Source: CBDDBK01 sp965225715
Lineage (GTDB): Bacteria > Bacteroidota > Bacteroidia > Cytophagales > Flammeovirgaceae
Reading direction: 5' to 3'
NCBI GenBank assembly: GCA_965225715.1
Contig: CBDDBK010000002.1
Location: 434,001 to 498,000 of the forward strand
DNA: 64,000 nucleotides
Within the stretch, counting starts at the first letter, position 1, and every line of letters begins with the position of its first letter. Positions 62,001 to 64,000 of this stretch are shown in pieces. The notes below the pieces were generated by a model. That model had not been told where the DNA came from, did no database searches, and saw only the letters and a program-made list of their open reading frames with translations. A program made the translations under genes and the position numbers.

Positions 62001-64000
62001 TACCAGTAGCAGTATTGTTAACAGTACCAGTAATACCTGTAAGTATTAAGTCAAAGGTCTCATCTGTTTCAAAATTAATATCAGCAATAGCCTCTATTTC
62101 AATAGATGTAGTCAGGGTGCCTGCTCTTATAGTATCTATACCAACAATTGTAGTATAATCTGCATTAGGATTTACAGTTCCAACAGCTGTAATAGGAGTA
62201 GAAGCATAAGAAAATATAACATCTTGATAAGTTGTTCTTTCTAAACTTATTACTACATTACCAACTGTTGTTCCTGTATTACCTTCATTTATACGAAATG
62301 GATTCACTGTTAATGTTGGATCTACATCATCATTTTGAATAGTACCTAATCCAATAGAATCTCCTAAGATTGCATTTATAGGATTTCTTAATTCAAGGTT
62401 AAACGTTTCATCTATTTCTGTATTAATGTCTCCTACAATAATTACACTTACCGTTTGTATTGTATCATTAGGAGGGAATACTATTGTACCGGGAGAATTT
62501 AGATAATCTTGTTCAGGTACTCCTGTAACAGCTTCAACTTCTTTTAATGCATATTCAACTTGTACTGTAGAAGTTGTTGGGTTACTCAAAGTTACTATAA
62601 AATCTAAATTTATATTACCCATATTACCTTCCATAATAGTAGCATCTCCAATATTTACACTAGGAAAACCATCATTATCTAAAATAGTACCTAATGTACT
62701 AAAATTAAGAGCACCTCCTAAAAAAGTAGCATTAACAGCCGTAGATAAATTCAAATTAAAAGTTTCTGTACTTTCAGCAGTAGAATTATCGATAGTCGCA
62801 ACCTTAATAAACTGAACAATAGTATCAGGCAAAAAAGTTAATGTACCCACAACAGAAGTATAGTCTATAATATCAAAAGCCGTAATATTGGAAGTTGTGT
62901 ATCCAACAGTAACTGTATCAGTACTTCTAGCACTCAAACGAATTTCAAAAATAACACTATCACCTTCTACAACAGGGTTATTACTAACCGCACTAATGGT
63001 AACAGGTACATCATCATTGGAAATCCTAACACTGTCAAAAGCAGCAGTTGTATTCGACGCATTTGTAATATTTATAACATTAAAAACAAATGTCTCATCA
63101 GACTCAAAGTTCACATCCCCTAAAACCTCAACAGGTATCAGTAACTCCGTATCACCAGGTAATATAGTGCCAACAGTAGAAGGTATAGCCGTATAATCTC
63201 CATCAGAAATTAAAGCACTACCATCAACAGTCATATAATCAAATCTAATAGTATCGACACTCATCCTATCTAAACGAACAGAAACATCACCAGAAGTAGT
63301 GCTACCAACGTCCCCTTCAAGAATCGTTAAACCTGTAACAGATAATGTAGGCAATAGATCATCATTCAATATAATACCTATACCAAAAGCATCAGCAATA
63401 GTACTATTAACAGGGTTACTTAAGACAACCATAAAGGTATCATCATCTTCAGTATTTATATCACCTAATATAGATACTGAAAAAGTCTCAACTGTATCAT
63501 TAGAAGAAAATGTAAGACTACCATTAATAGGTATATAATCATTTCCAGAAATAGCACTAATAGGTGATAAACTATAATCAACCTCTACTATAGAAGTAGT
63601 TGGATTACTTAAAGTAACTGTAAAAACCATATTAGAAGAACCTGCATTACCTTCTATTAGCATCGTATCATTAATAGCTATATTTGGAAATCCATCATTA
63701 TCTATAATACGCCCAAGTACCCTTACACTAATAGCGCCTCCTACAAAAACACCATTAACAGGATTCGAAAAAACTAAATCAAATTCTTCAGTAGGCTCCG
63801 CAATACCATCATCAATAATCGGAACATCAACAAATTGATTAGTAATACCAGGTATAAAAGTAACAGTGTTTGTAACGGCTGTATAATCTACACCTGCCAT
63901 AGCAGTTATATCAACAGTAGTATAATCTACATAAATAGTGTCACTGCTCCGAGCACCTAAACTTATTTGAAACCTAATATTTCCAGCATTTTCATTTTCA
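59008..64000 (-). CDS. Giant Calx-beta repeat adhesin with type IX secretion C-terminal domain, partial at 5' end
   Basis: At least 1660 residues; the frame stays open to the window edge, so the N-terminus is missing. Twelve Calx-beta units of about 110-120 residues are seen (the first partial), each with the pattern VxYxT..DY....TLTF.PGDT....V.I.GD...E.DETF...L.NP and ending in NDD or DND, calcium-binding beta-sandwiches. Then Asp-rich thrombospondin-3-like calcium repeats (DSDNDGITNGEEE, DTDSDGVINALDTDDDNDS..), and a gliding motility-associated C-terminal domain (VITPDGDGINDEWIIQGI, VSIYNRWGILVYRQ, LADGTYFYVIDF) directing type IX export and anchoring. Likely a surface adhesin. The PorP/SprF gene downstream is its probable partner. 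Confidence 0.93.
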   Translation of the reverse strand, partial: ENENAGNIRFQISLGARSSDTIYVDYTTVDITAMAGVDYTAVTNTVTFIPGITNQFVDVPIIDDGIAEPTEEFDLVFSNPVNGVFVGGAISVRVLGRIIDNDGFPNIAINDTMLIEGNAGSSNMVFTVTLSNPTTSIVEVDYSLSPISAISGNDYIPINGSLTFSSNDTVETFSVSILGDINTEDDDTFMVVLSNPVNSTIADAFGIGIILNDDLLPTLSVTGLTILEGDVGSTTSGDVSVRLDRMSVDTIRFDYMTVDGSALISDGDYTAIPSTVGTILPGDTELLIPVEVLGDVNFESDETFVFNVINITNASNTTAAFDSVRISNDDVPVTISAVSNNPVVEGDSVIFEIRLSARSTDTVTVGYTTSNITAFDIIDYTSVVGTLTFLPDTIVQFIKVATIDNSTAESTETFNLNLSTAVNATFLGGALNFSTLGTILDNDGFPSVNIGDATIMEGNMGNINLDFIVTLSNPTTSTVQVEYALKEVEAVTGVPEQDYLNSPGTIVFPPNDTIQTVSVIIVGDINTEIDETFNLELRNPINAILGDSIGLGTIQNDDVDPTLTVNPFRINEGNTGTTVGNVVISLERTTYQDVIFSYASTPITAVGTVNPNADYTTIVGIDTIRAGTLTTSIEIEAIADINFETDETFDLILTGITGTVNNTATGTVTIANDDPQVEISIANATVTEDMNMLFTITLSAMSVDTVVVSYRTLNGTAIAPNDYISGTDTLTFLPGQIYREFTIPIIDDVTNESDEVFTVELFNPNNALINISTATGTIVDNDNEPAISINNVILNEGTSSNTFFVFNVELNQPSATVVTVSYALEEVTALGGMDYINSAGSLDFPSGITSRTLTFEIIGDDFFEADDTFYVRLSNPGNATIDVDSGIGIIINDDARPTVFINDIIVLEEGDLGVETANLMATLSNPSSEVITVDYQTADSTAEIIDFDYSEITTQTLTFMPGETSQPISVTINGDRKFELDEIFKIELTNPTNTIGLTDSLGLVTIVNDDDMPVVSIGNAEVTEGGPGEIDTLLFTVSLDRRSFDTLEIIYETEDFTAFLSDNDYLQTTGMLSFLPDTLTQIIRIPVLGDTKFEADDQLRIRIVNATGVSEIKPSTGIGTILNDDTRPVASINDTLITEGGPGAIAILRFEITLSNPSFEVISVDYTTVDAIGTLGDNDYIFNSSSIFFAVDDTLQILEIEIIGDTKFELDETIDINLTAGQNITLFSKSQGIGTIINDDNIPTVEISRGLPVIEEQTSQSSIISINLTNPTYQQVDIIVSYTGTAFRLGLEIDYNVVEGPEITSQGNKISLLENDTLANFIIQALDDEVYEPGGNETVIISLQDILNATSPVVNQVTIEILDDLTADSDNDGITNGEEENINTNPINDDSDSDLVSDGIEVGLDVTNPTDTDSDGVINALDTDDDNDSISTVVEDFNLNLDPTDDDIDRDEVPNYLDLDSDNDGIQDIFEGANDVDQDGIPNYLDLDADGDGPADIIEVELLDTDGDGTVDSNLDLDNDGLIDLVDPDQGGTLPNLVDSDNNGIPNFLQFDGDGTGVDPDGDNVFNVVIYNVITPDGDGINDEWIIQGITGFPDNIVSIYNRWGILVYRQVGYNNLTRFWEGQNNTNNTLKNPNLADGTYFYVIDFGIDRINGVTGYILLRR

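Noticed and set aside
59765..63538. Plus-strand ORFs across the Calx-beta adhesin
   Set aside because: Ser/Val-rich antisense readings of the repetitive coding sequence, without start regions or homology features.
1..64000. tRNA, rRNA, tmRNA or RNase P genes
   Set aside because: I looked for conserved T-loop and anticodon-arm patterns in the intergenic regions and found none I could support by eye; a covariance-model search would settle it.

Overview
The window looks like AT-rich chromosome from a gliding Bacteroidota, most likely a Cytophagales-type bacterium. The evidence is a PorP/SprF-type secretion component next to a giant Calx-beta adhesin with a gliding-motility-type C-terminal sorting domain, a TonB-dependent receptor, many Cys-anchored lipoproteins, A-rich start regions with almost no Shine-Dalgarno sequences, and SpoIIE/PP2C-rich signalling of the kind seen in that group. 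The placement is inferred from gene content only. No rRNA, tRNA or CRISPR array was recognised.

Layout. 1-2501: a type I DNA methyltransferase (open at the left edge) and its specificity subunit, joined in different frames by what looks like a -1 ribosomal frameshift cassette. 2530-8447: ten tandem Uma2-family (DUF820) putative nuclease genes, period about 587 bp; seven intact, three broken, with mosaic variation. 8637-8901: a short element with 19-bp terminal inverted repeats and a transposase-like ORF remnant. 9454-20274: PBP4-type carboxypeptidase, a SiaB/SiaC switch pair, alkaline phosphatase, membrane polyferredoxin, a flotillin broken at an A7 run, an M1 aminopeptidase and a small secreted protein.

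20505-31942: leucyl aminopeptidase and then a signalling block: a 7TMR-type receptor with SpoIIE phosphatase, a NhaC Na+/H+ antiporter fused to a SpoIIE phosphatase, a receiver-SpoIIE protein, a lone receiver and a TPR histidine kinase. The SiaB/SiaC pair 10 kb away is the kind of kinase/substrate pair these phosphatases serve, so the region may form one partner-switching network fed by several inputs. The antiporter-phosphatase fusion is the most unusual protein here.

32046-45673: TonB receptor, ftsZ and ftsA, a methyltransferase, a YiiX-like hydrolase, malic enzyme, murG, a DUF6438 protein, a hypothetical and DcuC. 45729-50512: two lipoproteins with GLUG repeats, the larger also with Fn3, LRR and Ig-like modules. 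51458-58959: TM2-like protein, aldo/keto reductase, glycosyltransferase, prfB with its +1 frameshift, purH, HIT protein, gcvT and PorP/SprF. 59008-64000: the Calx-beta adhesin, running off the right edge.

The gaps between genes carry at least seven diverged copies of an interspersed repeat of about 65-90 bp and two MITE-like elements of about 190-200 bp with 3-bp target duplications.
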